A stretch of 64,000 bases of DNA from Pelomonas sp. Root1217 (GCF_001425705.1 NZ_LMDC01000001.1:1472486-1536485); one strand, 5' to 3'; counted from the first letter of the stretch, positions 32,736-42,394 are shown. The notes: generated from the sequence alone by a model not told the origin. Translations and numbers: made by a program.

Positions 32736-33548
32736 GTGAAACCCTTGGCAATCGCACCTCTGATTGAACTGCGCAACGTCAGCGTCGGCTACGGCGACCG
32801 CGTGGTGCTGGACGGCGTCAACCTGAAGCTGGAACGCGGCAAGGTGCTGGCGCTGATCGGCACTTCGGGTGGCGGCAAGACCACCGTGCTGCGCCTGCTC
32901 GGCCGCCAGCTCAGGCCCATGAGCGGCCATGTGTTGTTCGACGGCCAGGACCTGGCGCCGCTGGACCTGGACGGCCTGTATGCCGTGCGCCGGCGCATGG
33001 GCATGCTGTTTCAGTTTGGCGCGCTGTTCACCGACCTCAGCGTCTTCGAGAACGTGGCCTTCCCGCTGCGCGAGCACACCGATCTGCCCGAGGCCATGAT
33101 CCGCGACCTGGTGCTGATGAAACTCAATGCGGTGGGCCTGCGCGGCGCGCGCGACCTGCTGCCCAGTGAAGTCTCCGGCGGCATGGCGAGGCGCGTGGCC
33201 CTGGCCCGCGCAATCGCGCTGGACCCGGACCTGGTGCTGTACGACGAGCCCTTCGCCGGCCTGGACCCGATCTCGCTGGGCGTGGCCGCCCGGTTGATCC
33301 GCGACCTGAACGACGCCCTCGGCCTGACCAGCATCATCGTCTCGCACGACCTGCACGAGACCTTCGAGATCGCCGACGAGGTGGCGATGGTGGCCAATGG
33401 CCGCATCGTCGCCCAGGGCACGCCGGACGAGCTGCGCCACAGCGATGACCCGCTGGTGCGTCAGTTCGTGGGTGCCGAGCCTGACGGGCCGGTGCGCTTT
33501 CACCAGCCTGCCGTGCCGGTGGCCGAGGATTTCGGGGTGGCGTCATGA
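32736..33548 (+). CDS. mlaF: Phospholipid ABC transporter ATP-binding protein MlaF
   Basis: A 270-residue ATPase of the Mla system, which moves glycerophospholipids between the outer and inner membranes and keeps the outer leaflet asymmetric. It has Walker [10 protein letters not shown] at 42-50, signature SGGMARR, Walker [14 protein letters not shown] and a SHDLHET switch. The start is taken as GTG 32736, giving [20 protein letters not shown]; a TTG at 32721 would add five residues. The stop overlaps mlaE by four bases. It is first in a six-gene cluster holding all Mla components. Confidence 0.93.
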   Translation: MKPLAIAPLIELRNVSVGYGDRVVLDGVNLKLERGKVLALIGTSGGGKTTVLRLLGRQLRPMSGHVLFDGQDLAPLDLDGLYAVRRRMGMLFQFGALFTDLSVFENVAFPLREHTDLPEAMIRDLVLMKLNAVGLRGARDLLPSEVSGGMARRVALARAIALDPDLVLYDEPFAGLDPISLGVAARLIRDLNDALGLTSIIVSHDLHETFEIADEVAMVANGRIVAQGTPDELRHSDDPLVRQFVGAEPDGPVRFHQPAVPVAEDFGVAS

Positions 33549-34324
33549 TGGCACTGGCCGCCAACGTGGGCTTGAGCGTGCGCATGCTGCTCGCCGATCT
33601 GGGTGCTGCCGCGCGCCTGTTCGCCGCGCTGCTCGCCTGTTCGCCGCGTGCGCTGATGCGTTTCGTGCTCGTGCGCGAGCAGCTCTTCTATCTGGGCAAT
33701 CGCTCGCTGCTCATCATCGGCGTGTCGGGCCTGTTCGTTGGCTCCGTGCTGGCCCTGCAGGGCGACTATGCGCTGCAGCGCTACGGCTCGCGCGAGGCGG
33801 TGGGCCTGCTGACTGCGCTGAGCCTGGTGCGAGAACTGGGCCCGGTGGTCACGGCGCTGCTGTTTGCGGGCCGCGCCGGGACGTCGCTGACCGCCGAGAT
33901 CGGCTTGATGAAGGCCGGCGAGCAGCTCACCGCGATGGAGATGATGGCCGTGGACCCGGTACAGCGCGTGCTGGCGCCGCGCTTTTGGGGCGGGCTGATC
34001 GCGATGCCCTTGCTGGCCGCGGTCTTCTCGGCTGTTGGCATCATGGGCGGTTGGTTGGTCGACGTGCCGCTGCTGGGCATAGACCCCGGTGCCTTCTGGT
34101 CGCAGATGCAAGGCGGCGTGGACGTGTTCAAGGACGTCGGCAACGGCGTCATCAAGAGCCTGGTGTTCGGCGTGACGGTCACCTTCATCGCGCTGCTTCA
34201 GGGCTATGGTTGCCGGCCCACGCCAGAGGGCGTGTCGGCAGCGACCACGCGGACCGTCGTGCTGTCGTCGCTGGCCGTTCTGGCCCTGGACTTCACGCTG
34301 ACCGCCATGATGTTTTCGATTTAG
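33545..34324 (+). CDS. mlaE: Phospholipid ABC transporter permease MlaE
   Basis: A 259-residue inner-membrane permease of the MlaE family. It has the hallmark [40 protein letters not shown] region and about five hydrophobic segments. The start overlaps mlaF (ATGA) and mlaD follows after 12 bases. It forms the channel core that interacts with the MlaD ring and MlaF/MlaB in the cytoplasm. Confidence 0.95.
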   Translation: MMALAANVGLSVRMLLADLGAAARLFAALLACSPRALMRFVLVREQLFYLGNRSLLIIGVSGLFVGSVLALQGDYALQRYGSREAVGLLTALSLVRELGPVVTALLFAGRAGTSLTAEIGLMKAGEQLTAMEMMAVDPVQRVLAPRFWGGLIAMPLLAAVFSAVGIMGGWLVDVPLLGIDPGAFWSQMQGGVDVFKDVGNGVIKSLVFGVTVTFIALLQGYGCRPTPEGVSAATTRTVVLSSLAVLALDFTLTAMMFSI

Positions 34325-34336
34325 GGAGAAGGAAGG

Positions 34337-34837
34337 ATGCAATCCTCTCGATATGACGCCTGGGTGGGCCTGTTCGTGTTGATCGGCGGCGCGGCGCTGC
34401 TGTTCCTCGCGCTCAAGGCTGGCAATCTGCTGAGCCTCAATTTCGATGCCACCTACCAGGTGTCGGCGCGTTTTGACAACATCGGTGGCCTGAAGCCCAA
34501 CGCGGCGGTCAAGAGCGCCGGCGTCGTCGTGGGCCGCGTCGAGTCGATCGTCTTCGACGACAAGACCTTCCAGGCCAAGGTGCTGCTCAATATGTACAAG
34601 AACACGCAGTTCCCCAAGGACAGTTCGGCCAAGATCCTGACCTCGGGCCTGCTGGGCGAGCAGTACATCGGCCTCGAGCCGGGTGCGGATGAGAAGAACC
34701 TCGCCAGCGGCGACATCATCCGGCAGACGCAGAGCGCCGTGGTGCTGGAAAACCTCATTGGCCAGTTCATCAACAGCAAGGCGTCGGACATGGGCAGCGC
34801 CGCAGCGGCAGTACCAGCCTCGGGGAGCAAGCCGTGA
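34337..34837 (+). CDS. mlaD: Phospholipid-binding MCE-domain protein MlaD
   Basis: A 166-residue protein with an N-terminal anchor (about 9-30) and one MCE domain (about 39-116: YQVSARFDNIGGLKPNAAVKSAGVVVGRV). The ILTSGLLGEQYIGLEPG segment that lines the hexamer pore follows. AGGGAGAAGGA gives a strong ribosome site before ATG 34337. The final bases overlap the GTG start of mlaA. It is periplasmic, tethered to the inner membrane, and hands lipids between MlaC and MlaE. Confidence 0.95.
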   Translation: MQSSRYDAWVGLFVLIGGAALLFLALKAGNLLSLNFDATYQVSARFDNIGGLKPNAAVKSAGVVVGRVESIVFDDKTFQAKVLLNMYKNTQFPKDSSAKILTSGLLGEQYIGLEPGADEKNLASGDIIRQTQSAVVLENLIGQFINSKASDMGSAAAAVPASGSKP

Positions 34838-35694
34838 ACCGTATCGTCCGCATGCTGGCCCTGTTTGTGCTGGCCCTGAGCCTGGCGGGTTGCCAGACCG
34901 TCAAGGGTGTCGGCACGCGCATCGAGCGGGCCGTCGACAAGGTCATGGGCTCCAAGGGCCAGCGACTGGACCCCTGGGAATCCTGGAACCGCAAGGTGTT
35001 CGCCTTCAACGAGAAGCTGGACGAGAACGTGCTCAAGCCCGTTGCGACGGCCTATTCCGAGCTCGTGCCTGCGCCCATCCGCACCGGCATCGACAACTTC
35101 TTCGGCAACATCGGCGATGCCTGGTCGGCGGTGAATCTCTTCCTGCAGGGGCGTTTCAAGGCCGGTGTTGAACAGGGCATGCGCTTTGCCGTCAACTCCA
35201 CGCTAGGCCTGGCCGGCGTGCTGGATATCGCGACCGAGGCGGGCCTCGAGAAGAACAGCCAGGATTTCGGCAAGACGCTGGGCAAATGGGGCATGGGTAC
35301 CGGGGCCTATATCGTCTGGCCGCTGTTCGGCCCGTCCTCGGTGCGTGATTCGCTGGCCCTGCCGGTGGACTGGCAGGCGTCGCCTGCGGTGGTGTTCGAC
35401 GATGGCCGCAAGCAGGTGGCCATCACGGCGCTCAACCTGGTCAACACCCGCGCCAACTTCCTGCGCGCCGGCGAAATGCTGGAAGGCATCGCGCTGGACA
35501 AATACACCTTTTACCGCGATGCCTATCTGCAGCGCCGCGGCAGCTTCGATGATGACGACGAGATCGAGCTGCTCGTGCCGGGCAATGGGGCTTCGGCGCC
35601 CGCTGCTGTGGCTTCGGCGCCCGAGCCGGCGGCGTCCGAACCCATGGCGAACGTGAAGAAGCCTGCCGAGGCGGCCTCAGCGGCGTCGCGGTGA
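34834..35694 (+). CDS. mlaA: Outer-membrane lipoprotein MlaA (VacJ)
   Basis: A 286-residue lipoprotein, lipobox LAGC with Cys 20, then DPWESWNRKVFAFNEKLDENVLKP and FFGNIGDAWSAVNLFLQG, the VacJ/MlaA signature. It sits with porins in the outer membrane and removes misplaced phospholipids from the outer leaflet for transfer to MlaC. The start is GTG 34834, overlapping the mlaD stop. The C-terminal Ala/Pro/Ser/Glu-rich tail after about residue 250 is low complexity. In enterobacteria mlaA is away from mlaFEDCB, whereas here it is inside the operon. Confidence 0.95.
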   Translation: MNRIVRMLALFVLALSLAGCQTVKGVGTRIERAVDKVMGSKGQRLDPWESWNRKVFAFNEKLDENVLKPVATAYSELVPAPIRTGIDNFFGNIGDAWSAVNLFLQGRFKAGVEQGMRFAVNSTLGLAGVLDIATEAGLEKNSQDFGKTLGKWGMGTGAYIVWPLFGPSSVRDSLALPVDWQASPAVVFDDGRKQVAITALNLVNTRANFLRAGEMLEGIALDKYTFYRDAYLQRRGSFDDDDEIELLVPGNGASAPAAVASAPEPAASEPMANVKKPAEAASAASR

Positions 35695-35782
35695 ACCCAT
35701 ACGCGAACGGTTACGTACCGGTAGCCAACCAAAATCCGGACTGGCGCGTTGAGCGCCCGTCCCGTTCAGAGAAAGCGAAACC

Positions 35783-36433
35783 ATGACTGTGCTGAATTCC
35801 CTGCGCCGCCGCCTGCTCACCGTGGCCACCCTGGCGACGTTGAGCCTTGGCCTCGTGCACGGCGCCCATGCGGCCGATGGCGGCACGCCGGACCAACTGA
35901 TCCGCCAGCTGTCGCTGGAAACCATTGAAGCCGTCAAGGCCGACAAGGACATCCAGGCCGGCAATGTCAACAAGATCATCGCCTTGGTCGATGCCAAGGT
36001 GATGCCTCACGTCAACTTCCAGCGCATGACGGCATCGGCCGTCGGCCGCTTCTGGCGCCAGGCCACGCCGGAGCAGCAGAACAAGCTGCAGGCCGAGTTC
36101 AAGACCCTGCTCGTGCGCACCTATGCCGGCGCGCTGACACAGGTGAAGGACCAGACCATCGGCCTGAAGCCGCTGCGTGCCCAGCCGAGCGACACCGAAG
36201 TCGTGGTGCGCACCGAGATCCGCGGCAAGGGCGACGCCATCCAGCTCGACTACCGCCTGGAGAAGGCCGGCGCCGAATGGAAGATCTATGACGTCAACGT
36301 GCTGGGCATCTGGCTGGCGGACCAGTACCGCAACAGCTTCGCCCAGGAGATTGGCGCCAACGGCATCGATGGCCTGATCAAGAGCCTGGCGGACAAGAAC
36401 GCCAAGGCCGGCGCTCCCGTCGCCAAGGGCTGA
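35783..36433 (+). CDS. mlaC: Periplasmic phospholipid-binding protein MlaC
   Basis: A 216-residue protein with a signal peptide ending near AHAA (about residue 31). The MlaC/Ttg2D fold follows: DAKVMPHVNFQRMTASAVGRFWRQATPEQQ and VNVLGIWLADQYRNSF, conserved family segments. It shuttles phospholipid across the periplasm between MlaA and MlaD. The 88-base gap after mlaA contains no obvious terminator. mlaB starts two bases after the stop. Confidence 0.94.
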   Translation: MTVLNSLRRRLLTVATLATLSLGLVHGAHAADGGTPDQLIRQLSLETIEAVKADKDIQAGNVNKIIALVDAKVMPHVNFQRMTASAVGRFWRQATPEQQNKLQAEFKTLLVRTYAGALTQVKDQTIGLKPLRAQPSDTEVVVRTEIRGKGDAIQLDYRLEKAGAEWKIYDVNVLGIWLADQYRNSFAQEIGANGIDGLIKSLADKNAKAGAPVAKG

Positions 36434-36435
36434 TC

Positions 36436-36744
36436 TTGAGCGGCCTGAAGCTGCCCGCGCGGCTGCGCATGGACGGCGCCCGCGCCGCCTGGGCGCAGAT
36501 GTCGCCCGCCCTGCGCGCCGAGGCCGCTCAGGTGCTGGCGGCGGCTGGCCACGAGGTCAGGCTGTCGGCCGCCGAGCTGACGGATTTCGATTCCGCGGCG
36601 TTGAGCGTGTTGCTGTCGGCCGGGCGCCAATGCACCGAGCAGGGCGCAACGCTGAAGCTGGACGACGCGCCCGACAAGCTGCGCGAGCTGGCCCGCGTCT
36701 ACGGCGTGGCCGAACTGCTTTGGCCGCCTGCCGCGGCCGTCTGA
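36436..36744 (+). CDS. mlaB: STAS-domain protein MlaB
   Basis: A 102-residue STAS-domain protein that binds MlaF and stabilises the Mla ATPase. The central LTDFDSAALSVLLSAGRQC contains the conserved Asp-Ser-Ala surface of MlaB proteins. TTG 36436, two bases after the mlaC stop, gives a full domain; ATG 36469 would cut the first strand. The stop abuts the stop of the convergent hexR gene with no spacer. Confidence 0.88.
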   Translation: MSGLKLPARLRMDGARAAWAQMSPALRAEAAQVLAAAGHEVRLSAAELTDFDSAALSVLLSAGRQCTEQGATLKLDDAPDKLRELARVYGVAELLWPPAAAV

Positions 36745-37611
36745 TCAGCCCGCGTAACGTTTCGCGCGCAGGTTCTTCTTGATCTCCTGCAGCATGGGCC
36801 GCAGGTGCTGGCCCAGCTTCAGCGCCACGCCCGTGGTCAGGATGTCTACTGCGATGAGGTGCAGCAGTCGTGACACCATGGGGCTGTAGCGGTCGAAATC
36901 CTCGGGGTGGTCCACCGCCAGCAGGATCTGGCTGGGGCCCAGGGCCAGTTGCGCCAACGGTGAGGCGCTGGCCGTGATGATGATGATGGTCGCGCCCTTC
37001 TTGCGCGCGATGTCGGCCGCATCCAGCAGGTCGCGGCTGCGCCCCGAATTGCTGATGATGACGGCGCAATCGCCGGGCTGCAGCATGGTCGCGCTCATGA
37101 GCTGCACATGGCCGTCGCTGGTCGCCGCCGTGTTCACGCCCAGGCGAAAGAATTTGTGCTGGGCGTCCTGCGCCACGATGCCAGAGTTGCCGACGCCGTA
37201 GAACTCGATGCGCCGGTTGTGGCGGGCCGAATCGGCCAGCGCGTCGATGGCGCGCTCGAAGGCGTGACTGGCCGCGTCGTTGCGGTAGTGCAGCAAAGCG
37301 GCGACGGCGTTGTCGACCACCTTGACGATGATGTCGCCCGTCTTGTCGTCCTCGTCCACCGCACGGTGCACGAAGGGCACACCTTCGTTGACGCTGCCGG
37401 CCAGTTTCAGCTTGAAGTCAGCCAGACCGTCATAGCCGACGCTGCGGCAAAAGCGCACGACGGTAGGCTTGGACACGTGCGAGCGGTCGGCCAGTTCGCT
37501 GACCGGCAGGCTGGCAAAGCTGCGGGCGTCAAGCAGCAGCAGTTTTGCCACCCGTTGTTCCGCGGGCGGCAGTGCCGGCAAGGCGGCTTTGACACGCTCC
37601 AGAATGCTCAT
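36745..37611 (-). CDS. hexR: RpiR-family transcriptional regulator HexR
   Basis: A 288-residue regulator: N-terminal helix-turn-helix of the RpiR type (about 1-77, with VSELADRSHVSKPTVVRFCRSVGYDGLADFKLKL) and a C-terminal sugar-phosphate isomerase (SIS) domain (about 120-250, with VGNSGIVAQDAQHKF and ISNSGRSRDLLDAA). HexR senses 2-keto-3-deoxy-6-phosphogluconate and controls zwf and glycolytic genes. It overlaps zwf by four bases in the same direction, so it would be co-transcribed with one of its likely targets. A candidate operator lies at 39111-39125 between zwf and tal. Confidence 0.9.
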   Translation of the reverse strand: MSILERVKAALPALPPAEQRVAKLLLLDARSFASLPVSELADRSHVSKPTVVRFCRSVGYDGLADFKLKLAGSVNEGVPFVHRAVDEDDKTGDIIVKVVDNAVAALLHYRNDAASHAFERAIDALADSARHNRRIEFYGVGNSGIVAQDAQHKFFRLGVNTAATSDGHVQLMSATMLQPGDCAVIISNSGRSRDLLDAADIARKKGATIIIITASASPLAQLALGPSQILLAVDHPEDFDRYSPMVSRLLHLIAVDILTTGVALKLGQHLRPMLQEIKKNLRAKRYAG

Positions 37612-39053
37612 TGCTCTTCAGCCCAGTGGAAACCATCACGCGCGACCAGTGCGCTTGCAGCGGCCGGGCCCCAGGAGCCTGCCGAATAGGGGCGCGGGCC
37701 GCTCGCGTCGGCCGCCCACGCATCAAGAATGGGCTCGACCCAACGCCAGGCCTGCTCCTGTTCGTCGCTGCGCACGAACAGGTTGAGGCGGCCCGCAATC
37801 GCATCCAGCAGCAGGCGCTCGTAGGCGCCGACGCGCTGCGTCGCGAAGGCCTTGTCGAAGTCCAGGTCCAGTGACACCGGCGTGAGTTGCTCGCCGTGGC
37901 CGGCGCCCTTCTGGGCCAGCAGTTGCAACTCCAGGCCGTCCTCGGGCTGCAGCTTGATGACCAGGCGGTTGGGCTGGCTTGCGCCGGGGAAGATCTTGTG
38001 CGGTACGGGGCGGAAGTTGACGACGATCTGCGCGTCGCGCTCCGCCAGCCGCTTGCCGGTGCGCAGGTAGAAGGGCACGCCGGCCCAGCGCCAGTTGTTG
38101 ACCTCGGTGCGCAGCGCGACGAAGGTTTCGCAGGCGCTGTCGGGCGGCACCTTGACCTCTTCCAAATAGCCCGGCACGGCCTTGCCCTCGATGCTGCCGG
38201 CGCGGTACTGGCCGCGCACGACGTCGCGGGCGACGCTGTCGGACGTGAAGGGCTTCAGCGAGCGCAGCACCTTGAGCTTCTCGTCGCGGATGGCGTCAGC
38301 GTCGTTGCGCGCGGGGGGCTCCATCGCGATCATGGTCAGCAGCTGCAGCGCATGGTTCTGGATCATGTCGCGCAGCGCGCCGGTGCTGTCGTAGAAGGCG
38401 CCACGCGTGCCCACGCCCAGGCGCTCGGCCAGCGTGATCTGGATGTTGGCGATGCTCTCGCGGCGCCACAGCGGCTCGAACAGCGCGTTGCCGAAGCGCA
38501 GCGCCATCAGGTTCTGCACCGAGGGCTTGCCGAGATAGTGGTCGATGCGGAAGGCCTGCGCTTCGGCGAAGACGCTGCGCACCGCGCGGTTGATCTCCTG
38601 GGCGCTGGCCAGGTCATGGCCAAGCGGCTTCTCCAGCACCACGCGCACCTTGTCGTGGTTCAGGCCGACGGCTCCGAGTTGCTGGCAAATGCCGGTGAAC
38701 AGGTGCGGGCTGGTCGCTAGATAAAGGACGACGGTGTCGGCGTTGCGCGCGTCCAGCCATTCCTTGAGCCCGGCGTAGTGATCGGGCTGTGACAAGTCCA
38801 TGCGACGGTAATGGATCAGCGCCGCGAAGCGCTCGAATTCCTCGTCGTTGGGACGCTTAGCGCCATCCACTTCCCGGAAGCGCTCCTTCAGCCATTCGCG
38901 ATAGCGCTCATCCGTCTGGTCGTCACGCGCGACGGCGAGAATACGGCCGCCTTCGGGCAGCTTGCCGTGCCGGAAGGCCTGGAACAGCGCGGGCATCAGC
39001 TTGCGCCATGTCAGGTCGCCGGTGCCGCCAAAGAACACGAGATCGAAAGACAT
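37608..39053 (-). CDS. zwf: Glucose-6-phosphate 1-dehydrogenase
   Basis: A 481-residue enzyme oxidising glucose-6-phosphate to 6-phosphogluconolactone with NADP or NAD, the entry to the pentose-phosphate and Entner-Doudoroff routes. The coenzyme fingerprint GGTGDLTWRK is at 9-18. The substrate and active-site peptide RIDHYLGK is at 169-176, and EKPLGHD lies near 141. The length is standard. The 3' end overlaps the start of hexR by four bases. It is divergent from tal-pgi. Confidence 0.96.
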   Translation of the reverse strand: MSFDLVFFGGTGDLTWRKLMPALFQAFRHGKLPEGGRILAVARDDQTDERYREWLKERFREVDGAKRPNDEEFERFAALIHYRRMDLSQPDHYAGLKEWLDARNADTVVLYLATSPHLFTGICQQLGAVGLNHDKVRVVLEKPLGHDLASAQEINRAVRSVFAEAQAFRIDHYLGKPSVQNLMALRFGNALFEPLWRRESIANIQITLAERLGVGTRGAFYDSTGALRDMIQNHALQLLTMIAMEPPARNDADAIRDEKLKVLRSLKPFTSDSVARDVVRGQYRAGSIEGKAVPGYLEEVKVPPDSACETFVALRTEVNNWRWAGVPFYLRTGKRLAERDAQIVVNFRPVPHKIFPGASQPNRLVIKLQPEDGLELQLLAQKGAGHGEQLTPVSLDLDFDKAFATQRVGAYERLLLDAIAGRLNLFVRSDEQEQAWRWVEPILDAWAADASGPRPYSAGSWGPAAASALVARDGFHWAEEQ

Positions 39054-39110
39054 CTGCGGGGTCTCCAGGCCAGCGTCTCCCTATGAGGCGAGGGTCGGCG
39101 CTAACCGTTG

Positions 39111-39125
39111 TGTAACTTAGTTTCG
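39111..39125. promoter_or_regulatory. Candidate HexR operator between zwf and tal
   Basis: The 15-base word TGTAACTTAGTTTCG agrees with the published gammaproteobacterial HexR consensus TGTAATWWWATTACA (recalled) at 11 of 15 positions. Its core GTAACTTAGTTTC is a near-perfect dyad. It sits 58 bases before zwf and 63 before tal, well placed to control both. Confidence 0.4.
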
Positions 39126-39187
39126 TGAAATACTATGCAGCAGTTTCTTCATCGGGTCAATCCGTTCGACCCGGATACAGGCAGCCC

Positions 39188-40129
39188 ATGAACCAGCTCG
39201 ACCAGCTCAAAACCCTCACCACCGTCGTTGCCGATACGGGCAACTTCCTGCAGCTCGCGCAGTTTGCACCGCGAGATGCAACGACCAATCCTTCACTGAT
39301 CCTGAAGGCGGTGCAGTCGCCCGACTACGCGCCGCTGCTGAAGGAAACGGTTGAAGCCCACCGGAGCAAGCCGCTGGACGAGATCGTCGACCAGGTCTTG
39401 GTGCGCTTCGGTCTCGAAATCCTCAAGGTCGTGCCTGGCCGTGTGTCCACCGAGGTCGATGCGCGCCTGTCCTTCGACAAGGCGGCGTCGCTCGCCCGCG
39501 CCCGCCGCATCATCGGGCTGTATGAAGCCGCCGGCATCTCGCGCGAGCGTGTGCTGATCAAGCTGGCCTCGACGTGGGAAGGTATCCAGGCCGCTGCCGA
39601 ATTGGAGCGCGAAGGCATCCGCTGCAATCTGACGCTGCTGTTCGCCTTCGCCCAGGCCGTGGCTTGCGGTGAAGCCAAGGTCCAGCTGATCTCCCCCTTC
39701 GTCGGCCGCATCTACGACTGGTACAAGAAGTCGGCCGGCAGCACTTGGGATGAGACGGCGATGGCCGGCGTCAACGATCCCGGCGTGAAGTCGGTGACGC
39801 AGATCTACGCCTACTTCAAGCAGCATGGCATCAAGACCGAGGTCATGGGCGCGAGCTTCCGCAACATCGGCCAGATCCAGGCGCTGGCAGGCTGCGACCT
39901 ACTGACCATCAGCCCCGATCTGCTCGCCCAACTTCAGGCCACCGACGCCAAGCTGGAGCGCGCGCTTGACCCGGCCAAGGCGGCGGCCATACCTGCCATC
40001 CACCTGGACGAAGCCGCCTTCCGCTTCGCGCTGAATGAAGATGCGATGGCCACCGAGAAGCTGGCCGAGGGCATCCGCCAGTTCGCCGTCGATGCCGGCA
40101 AGCTCGACAAGCTCATCGAGGCCGCCTGA
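39188..40129 (+). CDS. tal: Transaldolase
   Basis: A 313-residue transaldolase B-type enzyme that transfers a dihydroxyacetone unit between sugar phosphates in the pentose-phosphate pathway. The Schiff-base lysine is K125 in [13 protein letters not shown], and the DATTNPSLI motif is at 30-38. ATG 39188 ([18 protein letters not shown]) is the family start; the open frame back to 39125 lies in the promoter region. pgi begins one base after its stop. Divergent from zwf. Confidence 0.96.
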   Translation: MNQLDQLKTLTTVVADTGNFLQLAQFAPRDATTNPSLILKAVQSPDYAPLLKETVEAHRSKPLDEIVDQVLVRFGLEILKVVPGRVSTEVDARLSFDKAASLARARRIIGLYEAAGISRERVLIKLASTWEGIQAAAELEREGIRCNLTLLFAFAQAVACGEAKVQLISPFVGRIYDWYKKSAGSTWDETAMAGVNDPGVKSVTQIYAYFKQHGIKTEVMGASFRNIGQIQALAGCDLLTISPDLLAQLQATDAKLERALDPAKAAAIPAIHLDEAAFRFALNEDAMATEKLAEGIRQFAVDAGKLDKLIEAA

Positions 40130-40130
40130 C

Positions 40131-41777
40131 ATGACGGCGCGCTGCGACCTGTCTCCCGTTTGGGCTGAACTGCAAGCCCATTTCGACCAAGACGGCGCCG
40201 CGAGCGGTCGCGGCTTCGATATCCGTGAGGCTTTCAAGGCGGATGCGGACCGCTTCGGCGCGCTGTCGTTTGAAGCGCCCGAGGTGTTTGCCGATCTGTC
40301 CAAGAACCGCATCGACGCGCCCACGCTGGCCCTGCTGCTGAAACTTGCGGCCGACTGTGGCCTCGAAGAGCGGCGCGATGCGCTGCTGCGCGGCGACCCG
40401 GTCAACCACACCGAAGGCCGCGCAGTGCTGCACACGGCGCTGCGCGCGCCGGCAGGAAGCAAGGCACCGTTCAATGCCGAGGTGCAAGCATCTCTGGATG
40501 CGATGCTGGCCTTTGCCGAGAGCGTGCGCCGCGGTGAGCGGGGCGAGATCACGGACGTCGTGCACATCGGCATCGGCGGCAGCGACCTCGGGCCCGCGAT
40601 GGTCGTGCAGGCGCTGCAGGCCTTTGGCCGCCGCGACCTGAAGCTGCATTTCGTCTCCAACGTCGACGGCCACGACCTGGCGCCGGTGCTGGCCGGGCTG
40701 GACGCGAAGCACACGCTGTTCGTCATTGCGTCCAAGACCTTCACGACGCAGGAAACGCTGGCCAATGCCCAGGCGGCCAAGGCCTGGTTCCTGGCCGCTG
40801 GCGGCACGGACGTTGCCCGTCATTTCGTCGCCACCAGCAGCAACACCACGGCCGCGGCCGCCTTCGGCATCGACACCGCCTTCGGCTTCTGGGACTGGGT
40901 GGGCGGCCGCTATTCGCTGTGGTCGGTCATCGGCCTGCCCATTGCCATCGCCGTCGGCGCCGACAACTTCCGCGAACTGCTGGCCGGTGCGCATGCGATG
41001 GACGAACACTTCGCGTCCGCACCGCTCGACCGAAATCTGCCGGTGCTGCTGGGCCTGATCGACATCTGGTATCGCAATTTCCATGGCTTCACGAGCCGCA
41101 GCGTCGCACCGTATCACCAGGGCCTGCGCCGGCTGCCGGCCTATCTGCAGCAACTGGAGATGGAGAGCAACGGCAAGGGTGTGGACCTGGAGGGCAATGC
41201 GCTGCCGCTGGGCACCTCGCCGGTCGTCTGGGGCGAGGCCGGCACCAACGGCCAGCACGCCTACTTCCAGATGCTGCACCAGGGCACGGACGTCATCCCG
41301 GTGGAGTTCATCGCCGTCAAACGCCCCAACCACGGCGCAGTCGTCGAAAAAGCGGGCGAACTGGCCGGGAAGCTGGCAGACCAGCATCGCAAGCTGCTGG
41401 CCAACTGCCTGGCGCAGAGCCAGGCATTGATGCAAGGCAAGACGGCTGCCGAGGCCCTGAACGAGAAGGCGCCCACAGCCTCCGCCACGCTGGACCCTGA
41501 CGTCTTGTCCCGCCACCGCAGCTTCCCCGGCAACCGCCCGAGCACGACCCTCGTGCTGGAGACGCTGACGCCGCGGTCGCTCGGTGCGCTGATCGCGCTG
41601 TACGAGCACCGTGTCTTCGTGACCGGCGCACTGTGGGGGATCAACAGCTTCGACCAGTGGGGCGTGGAGCTGGGCAAGGCGCTCTGCAACCAGTTGCTGC
41701 CGCGCCTGGACTCGGGCGACACGGCGGGCCTGGACGGCTCGACGGCCGGCTTGCTCAAGCGGCTGGTGGCCGCATGA
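40131..41777 (+). CDS. pgi: Glucose-6-phosphate isomerase
   Basis: A 548-residue phosphoglucose isomerase interconverting glucose-6-phosphate and fructose-6-phosphate. Family signatures are IGIGGSDLGP, GGRYSLWSVIGLP and the C-terminal INSFDQWGVELGK. ATG 40131 lies one base after the tal stop; the longer frame from 40035 overlaps tal and is discarded. The stop overlaps the next gene by four bases. Together with zwf and tal it lets carbon cycle between the upper glycolytic and pentose-phosphate pools. Confidence 0.96.
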   Translation: MTARCDLSPVWAELQAHFDQDGAASGRGFDIREAFKADADRFGALSFEAPEVFADLSKNRIDAPTLALLLKLAADCGLEERRDALLRGDPVNHTEGRAVLHTALRAPAGSKAPFNAEVQASLDAMLAFAESVRRGERGEITDVVHIGIGGSDLGPAMVVQALQAFGRRDLKLHFVSNVDGHDLAPVLAGLDAKHTLFVIASKTFTTQETLANAQAAKAWFLAAGGTDVARHFVATSSNTTAAAAFGIDTAFGFWDWVGGRYSLWSVIGLPIAIAVGADNFRELLAGAHAMDEHFASAPLDRNLPVLLGLIDIWYRNFHGFTSRSVAPYHQGLRRLPAYLQQLEMESNGKGVDLEGNALPLGTSPVVWGEAGTNGQHAYFQMLHQGTDVIPVEFIAVKRPNHGAVVEKAGELAGKLADQHRKLLANCLAQSQALMQGKTAAEALNEKAPTASATLDPDVLSRHRSFPGNRPSTTLVLETLTPRSLGALIALYEHRVFVTGALWGINSFDQWGVELGKALCNQLLPRLDSGDTAGLDGSTAGLLKRLVAA

Positions 41778-42394
41778 GGATCGTCTTTGATTTCGGCGGC
41801 GTGGTGTTTCGCTGGCATCCGGCCAGCTTCCTTGCGCGCATCTGGCCGCACCGCATCGAGACGCTGGAGCAGGGCGCGGCCGCGGCGGCGGTCTTCTTCC
41901 AGAACTACGGTGGCGACTGGGGCCTCTTCGACCAGGGCCTCATCGGCGCGGACGAGGTGGTGCGCCGCATCTCGGCACGCACCGGCTGGCCGTTGGGCGA
42001 CGTCGCAGCAGTCGTGCGTGCCGTGCCGGACGAGCTGATGCTGATCCCCGCCACCGCGGTGCTGATCCGCGACCTGCGCGCCGCGGGGCATACGCTGCAC
42101 TTCCTGTCCAACATGCCGGAACCGTACGCCGCTCACCTGGCCAAGGCGCATCCGCTGGCCGAGTGGTTCGAATCGGGTGTGTTCTCCAGCCACGTGAAGC
42201 AGATCAAGCCCAGTGCCGAGATTTTTGCCATCGCCGAGCGGCGTTTTGGCGTGCCACCGCAGGAACTGCTTTTCCTGGATGACCATCCGGCCAACATTGA
42301 TGCAGCGCTATCGCGTGATTGGCAGGCCTTCCTGTTCACCGACGCCGCGAGCGCGCGGCGTGAGCTGGTGTCGCGGCGCCTGCTCGGCGCTTGA
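41774..42394 (+). CDS. HAD-superfamily phosphatase, YihX-like subfamily IA
   Basis: A 206-residue haloacid dehalogenase-type hydrolase. Motif I is VFDFGGVV (the DFGGV variant of YihX-like members), motif II FLSNMPE, motif III Lys in VKQIKPS and motif IV FLDDHPANID. E. coli YihX dephosphorylates alpha-glucose-1-phosphate. A sugar-phosphate substrate fits the position directly after pgi with an ATGA overlap, but that is inference. The long upstream frame from 41633 overlaps pgi and is not used. It converges on yacG with 10 bases between stops. Confidence 0.85.
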   Translation: MRIVFDFGGVVFRWHPASFLARIWPHRIETLEQGAAAAAVFFQNYGGDWGLFDQGLIGADEVVRRISARTGWPLGDVAAVVRAVPDELMLIPATAVLIRDLRAAGHTLHFLSNMPEPYAAHLAKAHPLAEWFESGVFSSHVKQIKPSAEIFAIAERRFGVPPQELLFLDDHPANIDAALSRDWQAFLFTDAASARRELVSRRLLGA

